Shown here: positions 18,208 to 27,785 of the stretch, piece by piece
How the letters are laid out: each line of letters starts with the position of its first letter
Position numbering within the stretch: the first letter of the stretch is position 1
NCBI RefSeq assembly: GCF_003207825.1
Contig: NZ_NKTY01000003.1
Span: 1 to 64,000 of the forward strand
Origin: Komagataeibacter saccharivorans
GTDB taxonomy: Bacteria; Pseudomonadota; Alphaproteobacteria; Acetobacterales; Acetobacteraceae
Direction of reading: 5' to 3'
Length of the DNA stretch: 64,000 nucleotides
Notes under the pieces: model-generated
The model's database searches: none
What the model saw: the letters and a program-made list of their open reading frames with translations, nothing else
What the model was told of the DNA's origin: nothing
Translations under genes and position numbers: made by a program

Positions 18208-19608
18208 CTACTCCGCGCTACGCGGCGTGACGCGCGTGCGGGTCCGCATGGTCACGAATTCCTCCGCCGCCGAAGGATGGATACCGATGGTACGGTCCCA
18301 GTCGCCCTTCTTCAGCCCGGCGGTGACGGCAATGGCCAGCCCCTGCATGATCTCGGGCGCGTCATCACCCAGCATATGCGCGCCCACTACCGTCTGGCTG
18401 GCCTGATCGACCACCAGTTTCATGAACGTGCGCTGTGCCCGCCCGCTGAGTGTATTGCGCATGGGGCGGAAGCGGCTGATGTAAATATCCACATCGCCGT
18501 TATGGGCGGCTTCCGTTTCCGTCAGGCCGACACTGGCCAGCGCTGGGGTGAAGAACACGGCCTTGGGCGTGGTGGCGAACGACCACTGCCGCGGCGGTTC
18601 ATTGCCGAACAGGCGGTCAGCCAGCATATGCCCTTCCGCAATGGCGACGGGGGTCAGGTTTAGGCGGTTGGTCACGTCACCAATGGCGTAGATGCCGGGG
18701 ATCGAGGTCTCACCATTTTCATCAACGATGATGCGCCCGTTCTCCTGTGTCGCGACACCGGCCTGAATCAGGCCCAGACTGGCGACTTTCGGATGGCGTC
18801 CCGTGGCGAAGAAGACGCAGTCCGTCTCGATACGGGCGCCATTGTCCAGCGTTACGACAAAACTGTCATCCGCCAGCCGGTCGATGCTGGTGGGTGACGC
18901 ACCGACATGCTGGCGGATACCGCGCAGGTCGATGGCGTCATGCAAAGCGTGGCGCAGATCGGAATCAAAGCCGCGCAGCGGTAGCTGCTGGCGGTAGACC
19001 AGATCCACTTCCGAACCGAGACCACGGAAAATACCGGCGAACTCCACCCCGATATATCCGCCGCCCACCATGCACACCCGCGCGGGCCGTTCTTTCAGGT
19101 GGAACGCCTGATCGGAGGAAATGGCATGCCCGATCCCATCGATCGCGGGCATGCTGGGGGTGGAACCAACGGCAATGACAATCCGTGCGGCGGTGACCCG
19201 GCGCGGGGCGGCATGGGGGGCAAGCGGGGACGGGTCGATGCGCAGGGTATGCGCGTCCTCGATCGTGGCATGCCCGGTAAACAGGGACACCCCGGCCTTT
19301 TCCAGCATGGAGACGTATATGCCGTTGAGGCGCGTGATCTCGCGGTCCTTGGCGGCGATCAGTTCGGCCCAGTCATTATGGCCCCGCCGCGTGTTCCAGC
19401 CAAAACCGTGGCTGTCTTCCACCCAGTCGCCATAATCGCTGGCCTGAACCATGAGCTTCTTGGGTACGCAGCCCAGATTGACGCAGGTGCCGCCCCAGTG
19501 CCGACTTTCCGCCACCGCCACACGCGCGCCATGGCCCGCCGCGATGCGCGCGCACCGCACCCCGCCGGAACCCGCGCCAATTACGAACAGATCAAAATCA
19601 TAACTCAT
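18208..19608 (-). CDS. gor: Glutathione-disulfide reductase
   Basis: A 466-residue flavoprotein of the pyridine nucleotide-disulfide oxidoreductase class I family. FAD-binding GAGSGGVRCAR near the start; redox-active disulfide in GGTCVNLGCVPKK; NAD(P)-binding VGGGYIGVEFAGIF; FAD contact in YAIGDVTNRLNLTPVAI; and the C-terminal dimer-interface catalytic pair in GIHPSAAEEF (His and Glu). The absence of lipoamide-type and mercury-reductase features and the GGTCVNLGCVPKK form support glutathione reductase. The ATG at 19608 (MSYDFDLFVIGAG) is preferred over the open frame extending 23 codons upstream. It keeps glutathione reduced, relevant to oxidative stress in an aerobic acetic acid bacterium. 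Confidence 0.93.
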   Translation of the reverse strand: MSYDFDLFVIGAGSGGVRCARIAAGHGARVAVAESRHWGGTCVNLGCVPKKLMVQASDYGDWVEDSHGFGWNTRRGHNDWAELIAAKDREITRLNGIYVSMLEKAGVSLFTGHATIEDAHTLRIDPSPLAPHAAPRRVTAARIVIAVGSTPSMPAIDGIGHAISSDQAFHLKERPARVCMVGGGYIGVEFAGIFRGLGSEVDLVYRQQLPLRGFDSDLRHALHDAIDLRGIRQHVGASPTSIDRLADDSFVVTLDNGARIETDCVFFATGRHPKVASLGLIQAGVATQENGRIIVDENGETSIPGIYAIGDVTNRLNLTPVAIAEGHMLADRLFGNEPPRQWSFATTPKAVFFTPALASVGLTETEAAHNGDVDIYISRFRPMRNTLSGRAQRTFMKLVVDQASQTVVGAHMLGDDAPEIMQGLAIAVTAGLKKGDWDRTIGIHPSAAEEFVTMRTRTRVTPRSAE

Positions 19609-19694
19609 GCCAGTTCCGCATCCTGTTCCGGCCGGAAGGACGAAACGGCACGCGTCGCTCCGGCAACGGGCCGCCACGCGACGGGGCGGCCCAT

Positions 19695-19726
19695 AAAAAA
19701 AGCCCCGGCCAGCGCGCCCGGCCGGG
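19695..19726 (-). terminator. Intrinsic terminator of fpr
   Basis: A 7-bp GC stem on the minus strand (19726-19720 with 19710-19704) is followed by seven T's at 19701-19695. It lies 8 bases after the fpr stop and ends that minus-strand transcript. Confidence 0.88.
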
Positions 19727-19734
19727 ACATGGGA

Positions 19735-20613
19735 TCAACGTTCGGCGAACGCCTTTTCCACTACATAGGCGCCAGGATGGGAGTTGTTGCCCTCATCAAA
19801 GCCACGTGCCTGCAGCATCTTTTCCGTATCGGCCAGCATTTCCGGCGAACCGCAGATCATGACGCGGTCATGCTCGGGGTCGAGTTCGGGAATGTTCAGG
19901 TCGGTAAAGATCCTGCCCGTCTCGATCAGCTTGGTGATGCGGTCGGTGACGGCAAATTCCTCACGCGTGACGGCGGGGTAGTACAGCAGCTTGCCCGACA
20001 CGTCCTCGCCCAGGAATTCATGCTCGGGCAGTTCGTGGCGGATATGGTTGGAATAGGCCAGTTCACCCGAGATGCGTACCGTGTGGCTCAGGATCACGTG
20101 CTCGTAACGGTCATAGCATTCCGGGTCCTTGATCAGGCTCATGAACGGCGCAAGCCCCGTGCCCGTGGACAGGAAATACAGGTTACGGCCCGGACGCAGG
20201 TTGTCCAGCAGCAGTGTTCCGACCGGCTTGCGCCCGATCAGCACCTTGTCGCCCACCTTCACATGGCGCAGGCGCGATGTCAGCGGGCCATCGGGCACGG
20301 CGATCGACAGGAATTCGAGGTGATCCTCGTAATTCGCGCTGGCAATGCTGTAGGCGCGCAGCAGCGGCTTGCCCTCGACCTCGATACCGATCATCGTGAA
20401 CTGGCCGTTCTCGAAGCGCAGCGCCGGGTCGCGCGTGGTGGTGAAGCTGAACAGCCGGTCGGTCCAGTGATGAACCGACAGAACGGTTTCAGCGTTCAGG
20501 TGTCCGTATTCCTTGCTCGGCTCGGCGAGGTGGAACACGCCTTCCTGCCCCTCGACCGGTGCAAGCCCGGTGAGCATGGTCTCGGAAGTTGGCATAATCA
20601 ACGTATCGGACAT
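19735..20613 (-). CDS. fpr: Ferredoxin--NADP reductase
   Basis: A 292-residue FAD enzyme that moves electrons between NADPH and ferredoxin/flavodoxin. The FAD-binding segment is PLLRAYSIASANYEDHLEFLS (R-x-Y-S type), the nucleotide-binding start is LYFLSTGTGLAPFMSLI, the later motif is VMICGSPEMLADT, and the protein ends with the family's short C-terminus AYVVEKAFAER. The FPR subclass with a basic-residue tail after the aromatic position fits bacterial type-I enzymes. The ATG at 20613 is used (MSDTLIMPTSE, with GGGAGAA upstream); 48 further open codons upstream are not family-like. It stands alone, with its own terminator, and is divergent from the helicase gene. Confidence 0.92.
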   Translation of the reverse strand: MSDTLIMPTSETMLTGLAPVEGQEGVFHLAEPSKEYGHLNAETVLSVHHWTDRLFSFTTTRDPALRFENGQFTMIGIEVEGKPLLRAYSIASANYEDHLEFLSIAVPDGPLTSRLRHVKVGDKVLIGRKPVGTLLLDNLRPGRNLYFLSTGTGLAPFMSLIKDPECYDRYEHVILSHTVRISGELAYSNHIRHELPEHEFLGEDVSGKLLYYPAVTREEFAVTDRITKLIETGRIFTDLNIPELDPEHDRVMICGSPEMLADTEKMLQARGFDEGNNSHPGAYVVEKAFAER

Positions 20614-20907
20614 CAGGTTGTCATTCTCCCGGCTGGAGGGACCGCGGACACAGGATCTCCTGAAACATGTCCCCCACCGCACTGCGTGGCTGAGGCGGGA
20701 ATGTTTAGGCCATCCACAGCGTGGAATTCCAGCACAAACAAATATATCACGCGCCACGGGAAGCTGAATTCACCGCACAATGCCCATGCCGGGGCGCTCA
20801 TGTCACGTCACACGCGTACGATGCGGGCCTGTATTCAATGAATTCGCGTATGGATGCAAGTACTGAGTCCATTGTCCCCGCCGCGTGGATGACGCACATA
20901 GATAGAC
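20614..20907. other. Divergent gap between fpr and the helicase gene
   Basis: Almost 300 bp with no supported gene; it must carry promoters for both flanking genes. A short AT-rich patch near 20735-20750 is the only local feature. No repeat or clear -35/-10 pair was found. Confidence 0.5.
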
Positions 20908-23355
20908 ATGACTTCAGAATTCCCCGACCGGGCCGCCCCGGCCCTGCTGGCGCTGGACGCCGCGATTGCCTCCAGCGGGCTGCATGTTGAAAACCGCGAA
21001 CGCCCGAAGCTGGAGCGCGTGATCGCCCGCATGCTGCAACCCGGCGCCGACCGGATAGACGACGCCGCCTTCCGCGCGGCCATATGCACCGTCCGGCGCA
21101 AGCCGTGGGGTTCGCGCCTGATGGACCTTACGCGCCGCGCAGGGCAGGTATGGGTTACACGCGCGGATACGGAAGCCGCCGCCATAACGGTGGATGACCC
21201 CGAACCCGACGATGCGCGCCTGCTTGCCGCCCTCGCCCCCGTGGTGCAGGCCAGGCTGCGTGCGCAGGGCGATACGCCACGCGCGGCGGTGGACAATATC
21301 CGTGCTGACCTGTTCGATGGCACCGGCCGGGTCCTCTCCCCCGGTGAACTCGGCACGCTTGCCCGTGCGGTGGCGGATGCCTTCGCCCTGACCGATACGG
21401 ACACCTTCGCTACCGATCTGGAGCGTGAGGAAAGCAGCCGCAAGGACCGGGACGCAAAAATCGAGGATACGGCCCGCGCCCGCAGGCGCGAGGAAGTCCA
21501 GCGCCTGCGCGCATGGGAAAAAAGCCTTGTCCCGTTCAGCGATGTGCCGGGCCTGCTGCGCTGTTCCCAGCGCGAGGCCCTGCGCTGGATTGCGGAAAAC
21601 CGCCTGCCCGTCGCCCGTCGCGTGCCCCAGTCCAACGGGCAGGAACGCTGGGAGTTCGATCCCGCCGAACTCATGGCCCTGCGCCAGCAGATTCCCGAAT
21701 GGCGCAGGGATGGAACAGACAGCACCAGCCGCGCGCCCATCGCGCCCGATCTTGGCAACCGGCGCGTGGGCAATGCGGTCATCGCGCAGGTGGCGGCCCT
21801 TGACCGCTACGCCGCCCATTTCCGCACCGCACGCGCGCTCAACCGCCGCATCACACTGGTGACGGGACCGACCAACAGCGGCAAGTCGCATACGGCCCTT
21901 GATGCGCTGGCACAGGCGGAAAGCGGGCTGGCGCTGGCCCCGCTACGCCTGCTGGCGCATGAGTTCCGCGAGTCGCTCATGGCACGCGGGGTGCCCACGT
22001 CCCTTGCCACGGGGGAAGAACGCATCGACATGCCCGGCAGCCGCCATCTGGCCGCAACCGTGGAAATGTGCCCGCTGAACAATCCCGTCGATGTCGCGAT
22101 CATCGATGAAGCCCAGATGCTGACCGACCCCGACCGGGGGGCGGCATGGACGGCAGCCATCATGGGGGCACCGGCACGGCACCTGTTCGTGCTGGGCGCG
22201 CCGGACTGCATTCCCATGGTGAAGCGCATTGCGGAACTGTGCGGCGACCCGGTGGACGAAATCCGGCTGGAGCGCAAAAGCCCGCTGGTTGCCGCCGAAC
22301 GGGCCGTAAGCCTGCATGAACTGCAGAAGCATGATGCGCTGATCGCCTTTTCCCGGCGCGAGGTGCTGGACCTGCGCGCGATGCTGCTGGCGCATGGCAA
22401 GCGGGTGGCGGTGGTGTACGGCGCACTCAGCCCCGAAGTCCGCCGCGCGGAAGCCCAGCGTTTCAATAATGGCGACGCCGATATCCTGATCGCGACCGAC
22501 GCCATCGGCATGGGGCTGAACCTGACCATCCGCCGGGTCGTGTTCGCGGCCCTGCGCAAATATGACGGCAACCAGACGCGCGACCTCAACCCGCAGGAAG
22601 TCAAGCAGATCGGCGGTCGCGCCGGACGTTTCGGCAAGCATGAACAGGGCGTCGTCGCCGTGCTGGAAGGGGTGGGCAGCCCATCGTTCATCCATGCCAT
22701 GCTGGCCGCCCCGCCCCAGCCGATCGAGGACATGCGCCCGCAGGTCCAGCCGGATGCCGACATCGTGCAGGCCGTCGCGGCCGAAATCGGATCGGACAGC
22801 CTGTTTGGCGTGCTGGTGCGCATCCGCCGCGCGGTGCTGCGCCGTGACGATCCGAATTACCGGCTGGCCAACATGGAACAGGCCTTCGCCATCGCAACCG
22901 CACTGGAAGGTGTAGCTGACCTGACACTGGCGCAGCGCTGGGTCTACGCCATGTGCCCGGTGGATGACCGCGACAATGGCATCCAGCGTCTTGTCCACTG
23001 GGCGGCGGACCATGCCGCAGGCAACAGCGTGGCCCCGCCGGGCACCGGTCCCCTGCCCGCGCCGGAACGGGCGGAACGTACCGAACTGGAACGGGCGGAA
23101 AAGCGGCACAAGCGGCTGGTGGCATGGCGCTGGCTGGCGCTGCGCTTCCCCGAAGCCTACGTCAACCGCGAGGAAGCGGAAGCCACGACCGCGCGCCTCA
23201 ATGACTGGATCGAAGACGTGCTGCGCCAGCAGAGCATCCGCGCCCGCACGCCCCGGACATCCCCCTTCAGCCCGGACAGACGGAGCAGTCCGCCGGGACG
23301 GCGCAACCGCGACGCAGCCCCCGGCGGCAAGCGTCCGCCCCGCAAACGGCGGTGA
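20908..23355 (+). CDS. Suv3-like ATP-dependent RNA helicase
   Basis: An 815-residue protein. Residues about 1-300 contain no named domain but include a charged, coiled-coil-prone stretch (REESSRKDRDAKIEDTARARRREEVQRL in parts) and a segment like a helix-turn-helix (FSDVPGLLRCSQREALRWIAENRLPVARR in parts). The helicase core follows: Walker A as VTGPTNSGKSHTALD, Walker B as AIIDEAQML, later motifs IATDAIGMGLNL and the QIGGRAGRFG signature. This motif set is that of Suv3, the mitochondrial degradosome helicase, which has bacterial relatives in alphaproteobacteria. The C-terminus is basic and Arg/Pro-rich (RRSSPPGRRNRDAAPGGKRPPRKRR in parts), suggesting nucleic-acid binding. Probable role: RNA unwinding in decay or ribosome assembly. 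Start ATG at 20908. Confidence 0.85.
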   Translation: MTSEFPDRAAPALLALDAAIASSGLHVENRERPKLERVIARMLQPGADRIDDAAFRAAICTVRRKPWGSRLMDLTRRAGQVWVTRADTEAAAITVDDPEPDDARLLAALAPVVQARLRAQGDTPRAAVDNIRADLFDGTGRVLSPGELGTLARAVADAFALTDTDTFATDLEREESSRKDRDAKIEDTARARRREEVQRLRAWEKSLVPFSDVPGLLRCSQREALRWIAENRLPVARRVPQSNGQERWEFDPAELMALRQQIPEWRRDGTDSTSRAPIAPDLGNRRVGNAVIAQVAALDRYAAHFRTARALNRRITLVTGPTNSGKSHTALDALAQAESGLALAPLRLLAHEFRESLMARGVPTSLATGEERIDMPGSRHLAATVEMCPLNNPVDVAIIDEAQMLTDPDRGAAWTAAIMGAPARHLFVLGAPDCIPMVKRIAELCGDPVDEIRLERKSPLVAAERAVSLHELQKHDALIAFSRREVLDLRAMLLAHGKRVAVVYGALSPEVRRAEAQRFNNGDADILIATDAIGMGLNLTIRRVVFAALRKYDGNQTRDLNPQEVKQIGGRAGRFGKHEQGVVAVLEGVGSPSFIHAMLAAPPQPIEDMRPQVQPDADIVQAVAAEIGSDSLFGVLVRIRRAVLRRDDPNYRLANMEQAFAIATALEGVADLTLAQRWVYAMCPVDDRDNGIQRLVHWAADHAAGNSVAPPGTGPLPAPERAERTELERAEKRHKRLVAWRWLALRFPEAYVNREEAEATTARLNDWIEDVLRQQSIRARTPRTSPFSPDRRSSPPGRRNRDAAPGGKRPPRKRR

Positions 23356-23517
23356 CGCGGGCGGGGCGTACCCTGCCCCGTACCGCTTCCTTCATGGCGC
23401 CCGTGAAGGCGGATCAGGGAACAGAAAGCAGAACGGGCAGGCACGGGACACTGCCCGCCCTGCCCGCTCATCCAACACGGTGCCCGGCGGCAGTACCCGC
23501 CAGCCCTGCTACGGATT

Positions 23518-24789
23518 TCAGCCCGCGCGGATGACTTCCACCCCGGCCATGTAGGGGCGCAGCACGTCGGGCACGGTGACGCTGCCATCTTCGTTCTGGT
23601 AATTTTCCATCACGGCGATCAGCGTGCGGCCCACGGCCAGCCCCGAACCGTTCAGGGTATGGACGAAAGCTGGCTTGCCATCCCCCGCGCGGAAACGGGC
23701 GTTCATGCGGCGGGCCTGAAAATCGCGCGTGGTGGAACACGACGAAATCTCGCGCCATGCCTGCTGGCCCGGCAACCATGCCTCAAGATCGAAGGTCTTT
23801 GCGGCGCCAAAGCCGGTATCCCCCGCGCAGAGCAGCATGCGCCGGTAGGGAATGCCCAGCCCTTCCAGCACCATTTCCGCGCAGCGCGTCATGCGCTCAT
23901 GCTCGGCATCGCTTTCTTCCGGCGCGGTGATGCTGACCATCTCCACTTTCTGGAACTGGTGCTGGCGCAGCATGCCACGGGTATCACGCCCCGCGGCACC
24001 TGCCTCACTACGGAAGCATGAAGACAGGGCGACAAGGCGCAGCGGCAGCACGTCCGCAGGCAGGATCTGGCCCGATACGGTGGCGGTCAGCGGCACCTCC
24101 GCCGTGGGGATCAGCCAGCGGCCATCTTCCGTGCGGAAGGACTGATCGGCGAATTTGGGCAGCTTGTCGGTGCCATACATGGCTTCGCTGTTGACCAGAA
24201 CGGGAACGGCCGTTTCCTCATACCCGTTGCTGCCGGTATGCAGGTCCAGCATGTACTGGCCCAGCGCGCGCTCCAGACGGGCAAGCTGGCCCCGCAGCAC
24301 CACGAACCGCGTGCCCGACAGGCGGGATGCGGTTTCGAAATCCATCATGCCCAGCGCTTCGCCCAGTTCGTAATGCTCACGCGGGGTAAAGGCGAACTCC
24401 TTGGGCGTTCCCTTCTGGTGGACCTGCACGTTGCCGCTTTCGTCCGCACCGTCGGGCACGGTCGCGTCAAGCTGGTTGGGCAGGCGTTCCAGCGTGTTGC
24501 GCAACTGGCCGTCCAGCGTATCCACCTGCGTCTGGAGTTCTTCCATCCGCGCCTTGCCTGATGCCACCTCGGCCTCAAGGTCGGAGGTATCGCAGCCCTT
24601 GCGGCGCAGCGCCCCGATTTCCTTGGAGATCGTGCGCCTGCGGGACTGGAGTTCCTGCAGTTCGGTTTCCGCCGCGCGGCGTTCCCTGTCCAGCACAAGC
24701 ACGGTGGAAGCCACGGCAGGCTCCCCGCGCCGCTTCAGGGCGGCGTCAAAACCATCGGGGTCGGCGCGGAGGGCGCGCAGGTCGTGCAT
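23518..24789 (-). CDS. serS: Serine--tRNA ligase
   Basis: A 423-residue class II synthetase. The N-terminal coiled-coil arm that grips the long variable arm of tRNA-Ser covers about residues 25-110 ([21 protein letters not shown] in part). The catalytic core holds the class II motifs: motif 2 in [28 protein letters not shown] in parts and motif 3 in [19 protein letters not shown] in parts. The C-terminus DVLRPYMAG is typical. The start codon overlaps the tatC stop by one base, so serS is the last gene of the scpA-scpB-tatB-tatC-serS run. Confidence 0.97.
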   Translation of the reverse strand: MHDLRALRADPDGFDAALKRRGEPAVASTVLVLDRERRAAETELQELQSRRRTISKEIGALRRKGCDTSDLEAEVASGKARMEELQTQVDTLDGQLRNTLERLPNQLDATVPDGADESGNVQVHQKGTPKEFAFTPREHYELGEALGMMDFETASRLSGTRFVVLRGQLARLERALGQYMLDLHTGSNGYEETAVPVLVNSEAMYGTDKLPKFADQSFRTEDGRWLIPTAEVPLTATVSGQILPADVLPLRLVALSSCFRSEAGAAGRDTRGMLRQHQFQKVEMVSITAPEESDAEHERMTRCAEMVLEGLGIPYRRMLLCAGDTGFGAAKTFDLEAWLPGQQAWREISSCSTTRDFQARRMNARFRAGDGKPAFVHTLNGSGLAVGRTLIAVMENYQNEDGSVTVPDVLRPYMAGVEVIRAG

Positions 24790-25598
24790 CAGGGTGTCTC
24801 CTCGGTCTCTTCAGGCGGATTGCGCGGCTCGACAAGGCGGGCGCAAAGAATGGAAATCTCGTAAAGCCCGATCAGCGGCACGGCCAGTCCGGTCTGGGTA
24901 ATCACGTCAGGCGGCGTCAGGATGGCCGCAACCACGAACGCGCCCACATAGGCGTATCGCCGTACCTTCGCCAGTCCCTTCGATGTCACCAGCCCCACCC
25001 GCGCCATGAGCGTCAGCACCACCGGCAGTTCAAACGCCATGCCGAACGCCATGATGAGCTTCATGACAAGCGACAGGTATTCCGACACCTTGGCCTGCAG
25101 TTCGATCTGCAGCCCGTCCTGTCCATCCGCCGTCTGGAAGGAGAGGAAGAACTTCCACGCGGCAGGGAAAATGAAATAATAGGCCAGCGCGGCACCCAGG
25201 GCGAACATGATCGGCGTCGCGACAAGGAAAGGTGCGAAAGCACGTTTTTCGCTACGGTACAGTCCGGGCGCGATGAATATCCACGCCTGCACCGCCACCA
25301 TGGGAAAGGACAGGCAGGCCGCGCCAAAGAAGGCGACCTTCATGTAAGTGAAGAATGCCTCATACAGCGCGGTATAGATCAGGTGCGGCTGTTCCCCCTT
25401 CTGCCGCATGATCGTGCCAAGCGGACGGGCAAGGAAGAAGTAGATCTGTTCCGAATAATAGTAACAGACGGCGAAACACACCACGAACGTCGCCATGGAC
25501 CACAGCAGCCTGCGCCGCAATTCCACCAGATGCTCCAGCAGCGGCATGGGCTGGTCGTTGATCGAATCCTCGTTCAGGGTCCTGTCTCCTGCGTCCAT
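24789..25598 (-). CDS. tatC: Sec-independent (Tat) translocase protein TatC
   Basis: A 269-residue inner-membrane protein with the six-helix TatC layout. The conserved N-terminal motif [16 protein letters not shown] precedes helix 1, LEHLxELRxR being the signal-peptide recognition site. Later landmarks are the [30 protein letters not shown]-type periplasmic loop region and [18 protein letters not shown] in helix 4-5. TatC recognises the twin-arginine signal. The window also encodes at least one Tat-type substrate (6587-7369). It follows tatB by 4 bp and overlaps serS by one base. Confidence 0.96.
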   Translation of the reverse strand: MDAGDRTLNEDSINDQPMPLLEHLVELRRRLLWSMATFVVCFAVCYYYSEQIYFFLARPLGTIMRQKGEQPHLIYTALYEAFFTYMKVAFFGAACLSFPMVAVQAWIFIAPGLYRSEKRAFAPFLVATPIMFALGAALAYYFIFPAAWKFFLSFQTADGQDGLQIELQAKVSEYLSLVMKLIMAFGMAFELPVVLTLMARVGLVTSKGLAKVRRYAYVGAFVVAAILTPPDVITQTGLAVPLIGLYEISILCARLVEPRNPPEETEETP

Positions 25599-25602
25599 CG
25601 CG

Positions 25603-26169
25603 TTAGGTATTCCTGCCTGCCGTCATGACGGATACGCGCTGGCCCCGGTGGATGACGCGCACCGGCGGCAGGAAGGCCGGCGGCGCCAGATGGGGCAGTT
25701 CGGCGGCAATGCGGCGTGCGGTGCGGGGCGGCAGGAAATCCGGCGCATCAGGCACCGGTCCCGTATCGCGGTCCATCTCATCCACAAGGGGCGGAATGTA
25801 ATGGCGGGCGGGCAGCGGACGTTCCGGAAGGGGGGGCGCTGTCCCGGCGACGGGGGATGGCGGGGGCGGGTTTTCCACCAGCGGCGGCATGGTCAGCGAA
25901 CGGCGCAGCGCGCCATCACCATCAATGGCCTTCATCAGCTTGTCGCGCACGTTCAGCCGCCCCAACTGGCCAAGCTGGTCGCGCGCTTCGGTCAGGTCGG
26001 CTTCGCGCACCATCTCGTCAACATGGGACTGGAACTCGGTCGCAAGCCCGCGTGCCTTCTTGATCAGGCCCGTGACCGTGCGGATGGCGACGGGCATGTC
26101 CTTCGGGCCGATCAGCAACAGGCCGACCACCCCGACAAGGGCAAATTCAGACCACGCGAAATCGAACAT
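25603..26169 (-). CDS. tatB: Sec-independent (Tat) translocase protein TatB
   Basis: A 188-residue protein. The N-terminal hydrophobic helix MFDFAWSEFALVGVVGLLLI has the glutamate early in the helix that is typical of TatB, followed by the GPKDMPVAIRTV hinge and a long amphipathic helix (LIKKARGLATEFQSHVDEMVRE). The rest is Pro-rich and likely disordered. ATG at 26169 gives the family N-terminus; the open frame upstream is not family-like. It forms the receptor complex with TatC. No tatA gene lies between scpB and tatB, where alphaproteobacteria usually place it. Confidence 0.92.
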   Translation of the reverse strand: MFDFAWSEFALVGVVGLLLIGPKDMPVAIRTVTGLIKKARGLATEFQSHVDEMVREADLTEARDQLGQLGRLNVRDKLMKAIDGDGALRRSLTMPPLVENPPPPSPVAGTAPPLPERPLPARHYIPPLVDEMDRDTGPVPDAPDFLPPRTARRIAAELPHLAPPAFLPPVRVIHRGQRVSVMTAGRNT

Positions 26170-26235
26170 GAACCCTGTATCCTTCCCCAGCGCGCCACGC
26201 GCACGTACATACGACCATACGCCCCCGCACACCTA

Positions 26236-26901
26236 TCATGACATGGGCGGGTCAGGAACCTCGTCATCCGTGCCGGGCTGCATACCCGTATCGGGCACGT
26301 CCACCAGAAGCTCCTCACGCCGGGGCAGGTCGCCAAGGTCCTTGAGGCCGAAATGCCGCAGGAAACCCGAGGACGTGCCCCACAGGATCGGCCGCCCCGG
26401 CACTTCCTTACGCCCCAGCGGCATGATCAGTTCGGCTTCCAGCAATGTATCGAGCACCTGCTGGCTCAGGCTCACGCCACGGATTTCCTCGATCTCGGCA
26501 CGGGTGCAGGGCTGGTGATAGGCGATGATGGCCAGCGTTTCCATGGTGGAACGCGCCAGCCTGCGCGGGCGCGGCATCACGCGGGTCAGCCGGGATGCAA
26601 GGTCGGGCGCGGTGCGGAACTGCCATCCCCCCGCCACTTCCACCAGCACCACACCCCGCCCCGCATACTGCGCGCCCAGTGCCGCCAGTGTCGCGGTGAC
26701 ATAGGCGTCGCGGTCGGCCACATCATGCGGGACGCCACCCTGCGCGCTCAGCACCTCCGCCACGGCACGGGTGCTCAGGGGATCGGCGCGGGCGAATATC
26801 AGGGCTTCCGCCAGCCTGATGGAAAACTCGCGCACCGGGATGTCGACAGCCGGAGCCTCATCACCGATCAGTTCGCCCTGCGCATGCTGCGTATCGTTCA
26901 T
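26236..26901 (-). CDS. scpB: Segregation and condensation protein B
   Basis: A 221-residue protein with the two winged-helix domains of ScpB. Typical segments are SIRLAEALIFARADPLS at the start of the first domain, and LARSTMETLAIIAYHQPCTRAEIEEIRGV in parts, then the GRKEVPGRPILWGTSSGFLRHFGLKDLGDLP region of the second domain in parts. ScpB dimers bridge ScpA and Smc in the condensin complex for chromosome segregation. The start overlaps the scpA stop by one base. A short acidic tail follows the second domain. Confidence 0.94.
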   Translation of the reverse strand: MNDTQHAQGELIGDEAPAVDIPVREFSIRLAEALIFARADPLSTRAVAEVLSAQGGVPHDVADRDAYVTATLAALGAQYAGRGVVLVEVAGGWQFRTAPDLASRLTRVMPRPRRLARSTMETLAIIAYHQPCTRAEIEEIRGVSLSQQVLDTLLEAELIMPLGRKEVPGRPILWGTSSGFLRHFGLKDLGDLPRREELLVDVPDTGMQPGTDDEVPDPPMS

Positions 26902-27749
26902 CAGGCCATGTCCCCTTCCGGTTCTGTTGCCACGGCGCTGTCATCCGCCATGCGTTCACGTAGCAGGATACGACCGAACTGCCGGGCCTGCTGGAGTTCA
27001 ATCGCGCCATTGCGCGCCATTTCAAGGCTGGCCAGCAGCGTGCCCGCAACCGCGGCGCGACGACCGGTTTCGGCCATGTCATCCGCCATGTCGGGCTGCG
27101 GCAGGGGATCAGGCAGGAAATGCTCCAGCCCGCACCAGCCTTCCTCCCCCACGCCACCACCCAGCATGCGCCGCAACCGCGCCAGCGCGTCCTGCACGGT
27201 CCAGAAACGCAATACCCGTGGCTGATAGACGGACCGGCGCACGCGCCGCCGCATGGCCGCCATATAGCCCCGCATGAGCTGGGGCACATCCACCGCCAGC
27301 CCGGAGCGGTCGATTTCCACCAGATCCTCGCGCTGTCCGCGCTCGAACACCACATGCCCCAACTGGGGACGGGCCGCCAGCCACCGGCCAAGCTGGACCA
27401 TGCGCTCAAGTTCCAGCAGCCGTTCATGCAGAAGCGCCACCGCTTCTTCCGCATCGGTGGCTTCCTCATCGTCTTCAGGCAGAAGCAGGCGGGATTTGAG
27501 CCATGCCAGCCACGCCGCCATAACCAGCCAGTCCGCCGCCAGTTCCAGCCGCACCGTCTGGGCGGAGCGGACAACGGACAGGAACTGCTCGACCAGTTGC
27601 AGGATGGATATGCGCCACAGATCCACCTTCTGCGCCCGCGCCAGTTCCAAAAGCAGGTCCATCGGCCCCTGAAAACCTTCCAGATGGACGATGGGAGCGG
27701 TGGAGGCGACGGACTGCGCAGCGGGAACGGATGTACTGCTCCCGTTCAC
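26901..27749 (-). CDS. scpA: Segregation and condensation protein A
   Basis: A 282-residue kleisin subunit. After a low-complexity N-terminus (SSTSVPAAQSVAST), the family motif FQGPMDLLLELARAQKVDLWRISILQLVEQFL appears in order (F-x-G-P-x-D-L-L-L and the D-I/L-x-x-I-x-I stretch); the SRLLLPEDDEEATDAEEAV segment is the usual acidic linker. The C-terminal winged helix binds the Smc head. It lies 36 bp after the SPOR gene; a nagZ gene, commonly found between them in alphaproteobacteria, is absent. Confidence 0.94.
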   Translation of the reverse strand: MNGSSTSVPAAQSVASTAPIVHLEGFQGPMDLLLELARAQKVDLWRISILQLVEQFLSVVRSAQTVRLELAADWLVMAAWLAWLKSRLLLPEDDEEATDAEEAVALLHERLLELERMVQLGRWLAARPQLGHVVFERGQREDLVEIDRSGLAVDVPQLMRGYMAAMRRRVRRSVYQPRVLRFWTVQDALARLRRMLGGGVGEEGWCGLEHFLPDPLPQPDMADDMAETGRRAAVAGTLLASLEMARNGAIELQQARQFGRILLRERMADDSAVATEPEGDMA

Positions 27750-27785
27750 CCATCCCTCCGCTGTGTGGTCCGTATCACGACTGTC

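Noticed and set aside
23433-23475. GC-rich inverted repeats between the helicase gene and serS as a terminator
   Set aside because: Several overlapping GGGCAG/CTGCCC pairings are possible but none is followed by a T-run; too weak to list.
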